From contig CAVWMN010000003.1 of NCBI GenBank assembly GCA_963756115.1, positions 186,001-250,000 on the forward strand: a DNA stretch of 64,000 nt. Reading direction: 5' to 3'. Position 1 is the first letter of the stretch; every line of letters begins with the position of its first letter. This DNA is from JTS-RE37 sp963756115. Lineage in GTDB: Bacteria > Bacteroidota > Bacteroidia > Flavobacteriales > Flavobacteriaceae. Under the pieces are notes generated by a model, which saw only the letters and a program-made list of their open reading frames with translations, was not told the origin of the DNA and did no database searches. Positions 54,717 to 63,181 of the stretch are shown one piece after another. Position numbers and translations under genes: made by a program.

Positions 54717-57227
54717 CTAATCCATCAATAGATTGAACGAAACATTCGGTGTTATTCCGAGGGAACTTTGTCCGGTTTTCTGTGCATCCTGCAGGGATAA
54801 TAAACGGTAAAACGAGTTTATGGTGTTGTTCCGATTGAGGGCATTCCACACGGATGCACCGATTCTAATTTTGGTTTTATTCCCTATATCAAATTCATAT
54901 TTAGCCGACAGGTCCAGGCGGATATAATCATCCAGTCGTTCACCATTTACTATGTCATAATTAACTGCCCCATCGACCACCTCCTCTCCAGGTAGTGACC
55001 TAGTAAAAGGCTTTCCCGTATGCCAGTTTATACCTGTGGCGATGAGCAACCGGCCAATTGAATAATTGATTCCCATGGTCAGTGCGTGTGTGATATCAAA
55101 ATTGTTGGGAAAACTTACTTCCGGCAGGTTTTTAAAAAGGTAATCGCTCTTCAAATAGGCATAACTGACCCAGATACTTTGGTTTTCAAATTGTTTTCGC
55201 AACAATAGGTCAATTCCCCTGGCATTATAGGATCCGGATGTTTTTACAAACGCATAACGGTCCTGAAAACCTTGACTTTGTGTGGTAATCCCATCTACAT
55301 GTTTATAATAGGCTACTGAACTGACCAGCCAACTTTTTTTAGTAAAGTTAAGTCCCAGAGATACCTGCTTGCTTGTTATTACGGGGATGGATTGGTTGTT
55401 AGAAAGTTGCCACCGTCGTTTTTCAATGCCTAAAAAGTCGTTTTGAAAGTTGATGATCTGTGACGTGTTCTGGTGTTTGAATTCACCAAGGACTTCTATA
55501 TCAAAATTTTTATGGAAAGCATGATTAAAGCTGATGCGCGGTTCCCATAACTGTTTATTAAATTCTTCCAGGTAATTGATACGTAGTCCCAGATTTAATA
55601 ATGTAGCGGCATTTTGGGAAGAAAATCTGGTTTGAGACGAAACAGCGTGCGTTCGTAGAACTTCCCCTTCCAACCTTATAAAAACCGGGTCGTCAACATC
55701 ATCCAGGTTCGTCACCTTCGTTTCCACAAAATGGTAGCCATTTATCCAGTCCATATGGGGAGTGATCTTGTTGCGGGTTATAACGTTAAGACCGGTCTCA
55801 GAAACTTTGTTTTCCTGTAAAAACCTTTGGTCCTCGAGGATGTTGGCGTTGATGGCTTTCAGTTTATAGTCACTGTTGTATAAAGCTATCTCAGATCCAA
55901 ATGCATCTGTCCAGTCCCTGATGTATTGTAATCCTTCTGCTATGCTATTTTGAGAAAGATTGCTTTGACGGATCTGTAGTGAGCCCGAAACTGAAGCATT
56001 TTCGTTAAACGAAACGTTGTTGGCCGTATGGATGAAATTAATACGCAGGCGATCTTTGGAGGACGGATGAAAAAGCAGTCGAAATGAAGCATCGTAAAAG
56101 TCGAACGCAACATCGGAATTAGTTACGGCTGCCGTTAAGCGTTCCAATTCCGTATCCTGGGAAATACGGTTAAAATACTCCGAGTAGGTAGGGGTCTCCA
56201 CCAAATCGCTAACCGACTTTCGGGCTGCCACCTGTATGGAGGCCTTTTCTCCTAACGGCGTATCAACCGAACCATTGATATCCAAAAAATTCACACCTAT
56301 AATACCCTTTAACCGGGTGCTTAGATCATCATCGGTCTTCATGGATATGGTGCCGGAAACCCCATCCGTTTCAGTAGCGCTGCTGCCATTTTTACGAAGC
56401 TCCACCTTTTGGGTGATGTGGGGATTGTACATGGATATCAACCCAAAAAAATGACCGGACTGGTACATTTTAATACCATCCCAGGTAATAAGGTTCTGGT
56501 CGTTACTCCCGCCCCGTATATTAATATTGGAAACGGTTTCATCGATACTTTGTATACCTGGCAAAGCTTGTACCGAAAGCAAAACATCATCTTCCACCAG
56601 TCCGGGCAGGATACTAAACCTGTCAAAATCTATTTGAAAAGAACCATTATCCAGCTTATCAATCCCCCGTATCAAGAAATCGTATACCGTGACTTCTGCC
56701 AGCCTTTCCTGATCAGGAATAAGAAACCAGGTAATGCATCGCTTGGTATCAAGGGACTTTATGGGTATATCCAGGGGCTTATAACCAATATGCCCTATCC
56801 TTATTAAATCGCTCTCCTGCAATCCCTCAAATTCAAAAAAACCTGCCTCATTGGTTATAGTGCCGGTAGAATTCATTTCTATGGTGACATAAGGCAGGGT
56901 TTCACCGGTATCCTTATCCCTGAGATAACCACAAAATCGGATTCTTTCTTTACTGACAGATATAATCCCGTCGGTAACGACCACAAAGTCAAGCTTGCTA
57001 TGTCTGCTTATATACTCAAGGGATTCTTCAAGCTTCAGGGACGTATTGGGTGGAGGTATTGCAATTTCATCGATCAGCCTGGAGGCATAGTTAAATTTTA
57101 CCCCAAAGCGTTCCTGCAACTCCTTCAAAATACCTGGGAGCGGTTTGGGAGCATCTGTTTGAGCTATAGTGCAGAAACAATGAAATGTCAGTAAAAAGAG
57201 TAAAGGAAAAAGTTGTCTATTGGTCAC
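54717..57227 (-). CDS. TonB-dependent receptor with N-terminal signalling (STN) domain
   Basis: Outer-membrane receptor of 836 residues. After the signal peptide (MTNRQLFPLLFLLTFHCFC...) comes an STN-type domain (LKELQERFGVKFNYASR...), a CarboxypepD_reg-like segment (GYLRDKDTGETLPYVTIEMN) and a plug (INIRGGSNDQNLI) before the barrel. The STN domain is what FecA-type receptors use to pass a signal to a FecR anti-sigma factor. The start is GTG at 57227, overlapping the fecR-like gene by 11 bp, so the two are coupled. It is the third gene of a sigma / anti-sigma / receptor operon. The ligand is unknown. Confidence 0.9.
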   Translation of the reverse strand: MTNRQLFPLLFLLTFHCFCTIAQTDAPKPLPGILKELQERFGVKFNYASRLIDEIAIPPPNTSLKLEESLEYISRHSKLDFVVVTDGIISVSKERIRFCGYLRDKDTGETLPYVTIEMNSTGTITNEAGFFEFEGLQESDLIRIGHIGYKPLDIPIKSLDTKRCITWFLIPDQERLAEVTVYDFLIRGIDKLDNGSFQIDFDRFSILPGLVEDDVLLSVQALPGIQSIDETVSNINIRGGSNDQNLITWDGIKMYQSGHFFGLISMYNPHITQKVELRKNGSSATETDGVSGTISMKTDDDLSTRLKGIIGVNFLDINGSVDTPLGEKASIQVAARKSVSDLVETPTYSEYFNRISQDTELERLTAAVTNSDVAFDFYDASFRLLFHPSSKDRLRINFIHTANNVSFNENASVSGSLQIRQSNLSQNSIAEGLQYIRDWTDAFGSEIALYNSDYKLKAINANILEDQRFLQENKVSETGLNVITRNKITPHMDWINGYHFVETKVTNLDDVDDPVFIRLEGEVLRTHAVSSQTRFSSQNAATLLNLGLRINYLEEFNKQLWEPRISFNHAFHKNFDIEVLGEFKHQNTSQIINFQNDFLGIEKRRWQLSNNQSIPVITSKQVSLGLNFTKKSWLVSSVAYYKHVDGITTQSQGFQDRYAFVKTSGSYNARGIDLLLRKQFENQSIWVSYAYLKSDYLFKNLPEVSFPNNFDITHALTMGINYSIGRLLIATGINWHTGKPFTRSLPGEEVVDGAVNYDIVNGERLDDYIRLDLSAKYEFDIGNKTKIRIGASVWNALNRNNTINSFYRLLSLQDAQKTGQSSLGITPNVSFNLLMD

Positions 57228-58128
57228 TCATACTAAAACGGACGGTATTTGGTTTTATTATTTGATATTCCAGGCCCAGTGGCTCGCTTAGGGCAAGCAG
57301 TGCATTTTCAAGGTTATCATGTTCAAAACCGCCGGTAAATAGCTGATCCGTATTTACATTTTCAATAATGATGTGGACATCATACTGCCTTTCCAGTTCG
57401 GCGAAAACCTCCGATAATGCGACACGCTGAAAATAGCTCATACTGTCGGTCCATTGTGGTGTCTTGTAGGAGTTTTTCCCAAGTGTAATCTCCCCGTCCC
57501 GGGATCTGAAATTATCGCCTGCCTGTAATATGTGGCTATTGTCCCCGGATTTTACGCGCACAGTACCTTCAAAACAGGCAACCTCAAAAATAGTACCTCG
57601 CTGCTTTACATTAAATTCCGTACCCAAGACACTTACCGTACCCTTTGAGGTGATAACATTGAATCTAGCTCCCTTGGCAACATCAAAAAAGGCCTCCCCT
57701 TCCAGGTTGACTTCCCTATTGGAATCCCACTCTTTTTCGTTGAAGGTAACTGCAGTAAGGGCATTCAGCACTACCCTGGAGGCGTCAGGTAAATCGATGG
57801 AGGTCTTTTCAGCAATCAGGGTATGTACTTCCGTCATCCGGCTGGAAAGAAAGAAATAGTATATACCAAAGGCAACTGCTACCACACTGGCTATACGCAG
57901 CGCGGGAGCTAACCAGTGTAACTTCCTGACGTTCGTATTTGGCGAAATGACACGAGCCCTGAATGATTCAAAATCCGCGGCAGCAGAAAAGTTAGATGCC
58001 CTGAAATCCGAAGCATTTGCTATAATATTTTTATAGAAAGACGCTTCGTCCAGGTTATCAAACTCCTTCTTTTCTTCCACTGTCAGTTCATCTGACAGCC
58101 ACTTTCGCATAAGTTTATCCTTGTCCAT
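57217..58128 (-). CDS. FecR-type anti-sigma factor
   Basis: Inner-membrane anti-sigma factor of 303 residues. The cytoplasmic N-terminal part (MDKDKLMRKWLSDELTVEEKKEF) would hold the sigma factor, one membrane segment follows at about 75-95 (ALRIASVVAVAFGIYYFFL), and the periplasmic FecR domain includes VVLNALTAVTFNEKEW and GEAFFDVAKGARF. The C-terminal STN-like part (VFAELERQYDVHIIIENV) contacts the receptor. The ATG at 58128 is preferred over one at 58155. It is the middle gene of the operon. Confidence 0.9.
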   Translation of the reverse strand: MDKDKLMRKWLSDELTVEEKKEFDNLDEASFYKNIIANASDFRASNFSAAADFESFRARVISPNTNVRKLHWLAPALRIASVVAVAFGIYYFFLSSRMTEVHTLIAEKTSIDLPDASRVVLNALTAVTFNEKEWDSNREVNLEGEAFFDVAKGARFNVITSKGTVSVLGTEFNVKQRGTIFEVACFEGTVRVKSGDNSHILQAGDNFRSRDGEITLGKNSYKTPQWTDSMSYFQRVALSEVFAELERQYDVHIIIENVNTDQLFTGGFEHDNLENALLALSEPLGLEYQIIKPNTVRFSMSDQ

Positions 58129-58176
58129 CACTATGGCGCTTTTTATATAGAACAACTATATCCTGTATTCTCCTGA

Positions 58177-58701
58177 TCATTTTATCTTAAAATTTTCCAA
58201 TTCTTTTTTCAGAAGGTCAAAAGCCGAATAAATACGGTACTCCACAACCTTTCGGGTTACACCTAAAAGTTGTGCAATTTCCTCGTGTTTCTTACCTTCC
58301 ACCTTATTCAGCATAAAAGCCGTTCTTTGTTCATCGGACATTTTGGCAAGGGCATCCTGATATTTTTTATGGTACTGTTCTTTTTCCAGAAGGAATTCGG
58401 GGTTTTCATTGGTGTATCCTTTCGGGGCCACACTTTGGTATCTTAATACCACTTTTTGGTGTTTTACTTCATTAAGCATAAGGTTATTGGCAGTTGTAAA
58501 CAGAAAAGACTTGGCTTTCTCCGAAGATACTTTTTTACAGTTTTCCCAAAGTTTTGCAAATGCATCCTGTGTTTTATCCCCAGGATTTAGCCGCTCCCCA
58601 TATTTATAATACAGGAAATCATGGAGGCTTTTGGCATATTTGTTATAGATGTTGGAAAACAATGTTTCCTCACAAATATTTTGGTGCAGCTCTTTTTTCA
58701 A
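58177..58701 (-). CDS. ECF sigma factor, FecI-like
   Basis: Extracytoplasmic-function sigma factor of 174 residues with region 2 (FSNIYNKYAKSLHDFLYYKYG, then DAFAKLWENC) and region 4 (LAKMSDEQRTAFMLNKVEGKKHEEIAQLLGVTRKVVEYRI). The start is TTG at 58701; an in-frame stop just upstream excludes others. It heads the operon with the FecR and receptor genes, 48 bp before fecR. It is divergent from an Asp-rich lipoprotein gene across 113 bp, which may be its target. Confidence 0.9.
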   Translation of the reverse strand: MKKELHQNICEETLFSNIYNKYAKSLHDFLYYKYGERLNPGDKTQDAFAKLWENCKKVSSEKAKSFLFTTANNLMLNEVKHQKVVLRYQSVAPKGYTNENPEFLLEKEQYHKKYQDALAKMSDEQRTAFMLNKVEGKKHEEIAQLLGVTRKVVEYRIYSAFDLLKKELENFKIK

Positions 58702-58814
58702 CCAGGAATTTTATTTCTTACTCAAAATTAGGGAAACTTATTTTATAAAAACTTTTCAGGAGATTCTTTCGTTTAGTTGTTATAGTATAGATACGATAGC
58801 TTCATAATCAGAAT

Positions 58815-60233
58815 ATGATGAAATATTTTTTAAAATCCTGTGCGCTTTTACTGTTCGTGGTGGGCATGATAAATATATCCTGCCGGAAAGAGGAGTTCCA
58901 ACTTGTTGAAACCCCGGCTGAACAAGGTTTGGTTGCCGATTCAAATGTTGCAAAACTCTTGGCCAGAACCACAATGAATGACGGTTCAGTGGACAATATA
59001 ATAGACAAATCCAGTTGCTTTTCCATAGAACTACCCGTCAGTGTTATTGCGAATGGTACAGCTATTACGGTAGAAAGTTCCGGTGATTTGGACGAAATTG
59101 AGGCCATATTGGATGAAAATTACGATGATGTGGATTCCATAGAGATAATTTTTCCCATCAGAATCGTATTCCCTGATTATACTACAACCGCTGTTTCCAC
59201 CTATGAGGAATTACAGGGTTTTGCTGATGACTGCCCTGCAGAGAATGCTGCAGATGAGGATATAGAATGTGTCGATATACGGTATCCTGTCTCTCTTTCC
59301 TTATTCAATACCAGTACTGAGCAATTCAATACGGTGACCGTGTCTGACGACAAGTCATTTTTCCAATTTTTAAAAGATTTAGACAATGATGTTATCGTCA
59401 GTGTTGATTTTCCCGTTACGGTCATTGCTAATGATGGTTCTGAAATGGAAATCTCGGACCTGGACGCACTTGGGAACTATATTGAAATTGTGAAGGACAG
59501 TTGTGATGAAGATGATGATAATTATTACGATGATGACGACTGTGACGATTGCAGTACCGAACAGCTGGTAGATGTATTTTCAGGTTGTACTGAATGGGTA
59601 GTCGCTATTCTCATACGTAGTGAGGTGGATCTTGGAGACCTGTTTGCTACCTATTCATTCACGTTTGAAGATGATGGCACCGTTACGGTTGTCTCTGAAA
59701 CCAGTACATATTTCGGAACATGGTCAGCCAGCGGTTCCGGAAACTCCATCACGATGGTCATAGACGTACCTGGTTTACCTGATTTCAATGGACTGTGGAC
59801 AGTCAATGAACTAACCTCCAACGAAGACATTGTAAACCTGCTTACAGGGAATGATATACTCCGTTTGGAAAACGCCTGTATAAGCGGCAATGAAAATGAA
59901 AATATTCCCGTAATAATAGACGAATCTATAATCGACGGCAGTTGGGAGATTAATTCTCTTATACTGGGAATAGTAGACAGGACACTTGATCTTGTAGATT
60001 ACAGCCTGGTATTTAACAATGATGGAACAGTGGTTGCCAATAACATTATACCCATCAACGGCACATGGAGCTTTGAAAATGAAGAGACGATCCTTGATTT
60101 GAACTTTGGTTTGGCAATTCCATTAAACCTGCTTAATGGTACCTGGCAAATAGTTTCCATATCAGATACCCGGATCGAATTGCAGATTAAGGACTTACTT
60201 GGAGACAAGATCCTGATATTGACAAAACAATAG
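58815..60233 (+). CDS. Unknown Asp-rich probable lipoprotein
   Basis: Exported protein of 472 residues with a lipoprotein-like signal (probable lipid cysteine C23 in MINISC). An Asp-rich patch at about residues 230-246 (DEDDDNYYDDDDCDD) suggests calcium binding. Two beta-strand repeats, GTWSASGSGNSITM and NGTWSFENEETIL, look like lipocalin-like domains (FTFEDDGTVTVV and LVFNNDGTVVAN precede them). It is divergent from the ECF sigma gene and a strong terminator follows at 60248-60274. It could be a surface protein controlled by the sigma factor; no family is assigned. Confidence 0.75.
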   Translation: MMKYFLKSCALLLFVVGMINISCRKEEFQLVETPAEQGLVADSNVAKLLARTTMNDGSVDNIIDKSSCFSIELPVSVIANGTAITVESSGDLDEIEAILDENYDDVDSIEIIFPIRIVFPDYTTTAVSTYEELQGFADDCPAENAADEDIECVDIRYPVSLSLFNTSTEQFNTVTVSDDKSFFQFLKDLDNDVIVSVDFPVTVIANDGSEMEISDLDALGNYIEIVKDSCDEDDDNYYDDDDCDDCSTEQLVDVFSGCTEWVVAILIRSEVDLGDLFATYSFTFEDDGTVTVVSETSTYFGTWSASGSGNSITMVIDVPGLPDFNGLWTVNELTSNEDIVNLLTGNDILRLENACISGNENENIPVIIDESIIDGSWEINSLILGIVDRTLDLVDYSLVFNNDGTVVANNIIPINGTWSFENEETILDLNFGLAIPLNLLNGTWQIVSISDTRIELQIKDLLGDKILILTKQ

Positions 60234-60247
60234 CATTCATAAACGAC

Positions 60248-60274
60248 GGGGCGTACTGGGGATACGCCCCTTTT
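60248..60274 (+). terminator. Rho-independent terminator
   Basis: GGGGCGTA-CTGGGGA-TACGCCCC followed by TTTT: an 8-bp perfect stem just after the Asp-rich lipoprotein gene. Confidence 0.85.
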
Positions 60275-60573
60275 ATCAAGCACACTATTGCGTTGAGCTT
60301 TATATGCGTCGGACGAGTGTCTGGCAGGACTCTGCGAGGAAGGCCGAAAAGCTTCGGATTCCAATACTGGCAATTGCCTGCCGCAATTGTCCCCCTCCTG
60401 CGCCTTTATAAGAACCGCTTGAATGATCTGTTAACTTAACCTAAGTACAGCTGAACCTCTATTTATTAATAGCTGCTACTGCCCCTCCTTCGCCCATGGC
60501 TTTGGAGGGCAAGCACTGCAGACTGCTACTGTCAACTTAAATGGGAATATTTTTAAATACTGGTTTCGGTCCT

Positions 60574-60587
60574 GGGGTCTCAACCCC
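60574..60587 (+). repeat. GGGG/CCCC hairpin, copy 8
   Basis: GGGGT-CTCA-ACCCC followed by GCCCC and AAGTTA. Confidence 0.7.
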
Positions 60588-60888
60588 GCCCCACTTTCAA
60601 GTTAGGGCTACATTCTGCAAAGAACAAGCGGAGTTATTCCTGGATTAAAGTGGGCAGGTTTCCCTCATGACTGGGGTTGCTCTTACGCGGGGGCGGGAAA
60701 CGCGCGAAGCCATTACCCGTAACTACTTCACAAATACTGAATCTGCAGATCGCTGTCCGCTAAAATGCTACTGAACCTCTGTTTACTGATAACTGCTACT
60801 GCCAACTTTAAAAAAAACGGGATTGCTTTCCCTGCTACCACCTGCAAAGTCTAAAAACATCCATAGATTAACTTTTTATCCCTTTTTG

Positions 60889-61036
60889 CTTGTCCAAAAA
60901 GGAATGCAAAAAAGACACCTTCTCCGCAGGTATTTTTCCGCAAAGCGGAAAACCGGCTCAGAAACTTCGCCACCACGCCTTGGCGTGGCGGTACCATTCG
61001 AAGCTTTCTTCGCCTATACTTCGGATAAGGGTAGCC
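60889..61036 (+). repeat. Dispersed element, copy 8
   Basis: Complete element, nearly identical to copy 5 including the AAAGC loop. Confidence 0.85.
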
Positions 61037-61190
61037 CTGCCCTCAGCCATTTGTCCGGTCAGGACATTATGCATACTCAATTTGAAAAGGCAAGTTCCGG
61101 GAAGCTGCTCCCATGGCTTCACAGGGCTAGGATTGCAGACTGTTACTGCCAACTTACAAGTGGATATTTCAAAATACCCAGTACGATTAT

Positions 61191-61204
61191 GGGGTCTTAA
61201 CCCC
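61191..61204 (+). repeat. GGGG/CCCC hairpin, copy 9
   Basis: GGGGT-CTTA-ACCCC followed by GCCCCGT and TTAAGTTA. Confidence 0.7.
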
Positions 61205-61795
61205 GCCCCGTCCTTAAGTTAACGGGACCTACTGCAAACAACAAGCGGAATTCCCGGGATCTAAATTTGTTGGATTTTTATGGCTGACCCGGGGTATGTT
61301 AGTGAGGGACCCGGAAGTAGCCCTGGCTAAGACCCCCCCCGGGGAGCGACTTTGTGCAGCACACCTGTTTGCTTTAGAGCTACAAAAGACCGCTGCTTAC
61401 TGATAACTGTTACTGCCAACTTTATCGCTGCGCAGGGAAAGCGGCCCAATGGGGTGGGCTTAGCCTAAGGCCAATGCAAAGTTCAACGATCAATGTTAAA
61501 GGCAGTGCACTGCTAGTGAAACTCATGCGATGGCTCCGCAATTTCGTGCGAAGGGCTCTGCTTCACTACGGTCTGGACGGAAACCGTTTATTTAAAAGTG
61601 ATTCACTGGATCTTTTAAATAAGGGCTCCGTAAGACATTTCCGTTTAGATCTTTTACGCATTATAGTCCTTGATAGGCTTGATATTTATTAAAAGACGTA
61701 TCAACCAGAAAGATGAAAGTGAAATTCTGGATGTGGTGTTTAACGGTATTGCTTATGAGGAGTGTTGACTTATGAGGTGAACATATTTAATATTG

Positions 61796-63181
61796 TCATG
61801 TATCTGCTAAAACGTTCACTATGGGCTCCGGTTCAAACCATCCTTTTTTCATTTTAAATTTAACCCAAATACCCGCATAAATACTTGCAATCAGTACGAT
61901 CAATCCGGCATTCATATACACTTGAAGCGTCATTTCTGGCGAGGGAGAGTTGTTCAAAATCATATAGACCATTCCAATAATGCCAAATACTTGTGGTAAT
62001 GGGTACCACGGACTTTTAAAAGGACGCCCAAAATCCGGGTATCTTTTTCTCAATACTATAAGGTTGATATGTGCGATAACATAAGCTACAAGCCAAACCG
62101 TTCCGGCGGAAATCATCAATGTCAATATAATACCATCTTGGTCCCTGAGGAGAATGCTCGGTATCATAATAAGTGAGGCTACGAACATAATACCCAACCA
62201 AGGTGTTTTGGTTTTGGGCTGTAACTTCATAAATAGACTTGGTAATTGATGGTTTTGGGCCATACCGTAAAGCATTCGAGGAATGGTTGCCAAAACCGTG
62301 TTGATTGTACTGCAGGTTGCAGTTATCGCCAATACCGCGAGAATTAATTTTCCTGATTCCCCAAAAAGGGCTGAGACCAGAACCGTATGGGGAATTTCAG
62401 ATTCGGCCAAGGCGGTCTGGGGCCCGCTGAAATATCCCGCCAGAGCTACCAAGGTATAAACGACTAACAAAACTACGGCTGCCAAAATCATTGATCGGGG
62501 AATGTTTTTGGTGGGATTTTTGGTCTCCTCGATCATTGGGCATACGAATTCTAAGCCAAAAAAGGACCACAATGCCAGCATGGTTAGACTTAATACACTG
62601 ATATCTAAATTTTTAAAGCTTTCCCAAATTGTCAAAAATGATCCGCCATGGGGTTCGCTTGCAGTCAATCCGGTTATACCGATAACGAGTAATGATGTCA
62701 CCATCAAATACGCTAACAAGTTCTGTATTTTAGCGAAAAAATCCACTCCCATTATATTAAGTAACATCAAAATAATAATAATCAGCCAGCCGATTTGTAC
62801 AAAGGATCCTGGGAACAAGGTGTTTAATACGGCTTCCAATAAGAACAATTCTGCCGATAATCCAAAAATTGCTGGTGCCAAATACCCGGCAATTGTTGCC
62901 ACTATGGCTGGCACGTGCCCAATTGCTACTTCTGTGTAAGCACTGATACTGCCAGCTTTGGGTAGCATGAGCGCCAATTCGGAAAAAGTAAACACATAGC
63001 AAAGTGTCAGAATAAATGCAATAAGGAGTGCCGCAAAAAAATCGCCTCCTCCATGACCGACTCCCTGTAGAATACTTACGAATACCACTTGTGCGACCAC
63101 CACGCCCACCGCAATGGCAAACAATGAGCGGAGGCCCAAGACTCTTTTCAAAGTTCCTGAAGATCCTTCAGAGGTATTCAT
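61796..63181 (-). CDS. APC-family amino acid permease
   Basis: Inner-membrane transporter of 461 residues with about twelve hydrophobic segments. The opening GLRSLFAIAVGVVVAQ is less canonical than in the permease at 9984, but the later segments (SLTMLALWSFFGLEFVCPMIEETKNPTKNIPRS, quoted here in part as FFGLEFVCPMIEE) fit APC transporters. It overlaps the upstream gene by 4 bp (ATGA), so the two are coupled. The region is visibly more AT-rich than the first 50 kb. Confidence 0.85.
   Translation of the reverse strand: MNTSEGSSGTLKRVLGLRSLFAIAVGVVVAQVVFVSILQGVGHGGGDFFAALLIAFILTLCYVFTFSELALMLPKAGSISAYTEVAIGHVPAIVATIAGYLAPAIFGLSAELFLLEAVLNTLFPGSFVQIGWLIIIILMLLNIMGVDFFAKIQNLLAYLMVTSLLVIGITGLTASEPHGGSFLTIWESFKNLDISVLSLTMLALWSFFGLEFVCPMIEETKNPTKNIPRSMILAAVVLLVVYTLVALAGYFSGPQTALAESEIPHTVLVSALFGESGKLILAVLAITATCSTINTVLATIPRMLYGMAQNHQLPSLFMKLQPKTKTPWLGIMFVASLIMIPSILLRDQDGIILTLMISAGTVWLVAYVIAHINLIVLRKRYPDFGRPFKSPWYPLPQVFGIIGMVYMILNNSPSPEMTLQVYMNAGLIVLIASIYAGIWVKFKMKKGWFEPEPIVNVLADT

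Larger units (their letters stand above)
60350..61450. repeat. Repeat island 3
   Basis: The gap 60275-61795 has no supported gene. It carries a complete dispersed element (copy 8), two GGGG/CCCC hairpins and the flanking modules of the 666-bp unit in the same order as in island 2b. 61450-61795 appears single-copy; a 72-codon frame at 61474-61692 is probably spurious. Confidence 0.82.

Noticed and set aside
60823..61222. Frames of 110-125 codons in island 3
   Set aside because: Repeat-derived, as in island 2b.
61474..61692. A 72-codon frame after island 3
   Set aside because: No recognisable domain, lies next to repeat sequence, and a composition rich in L and R without motifs. Kept only as spurious.
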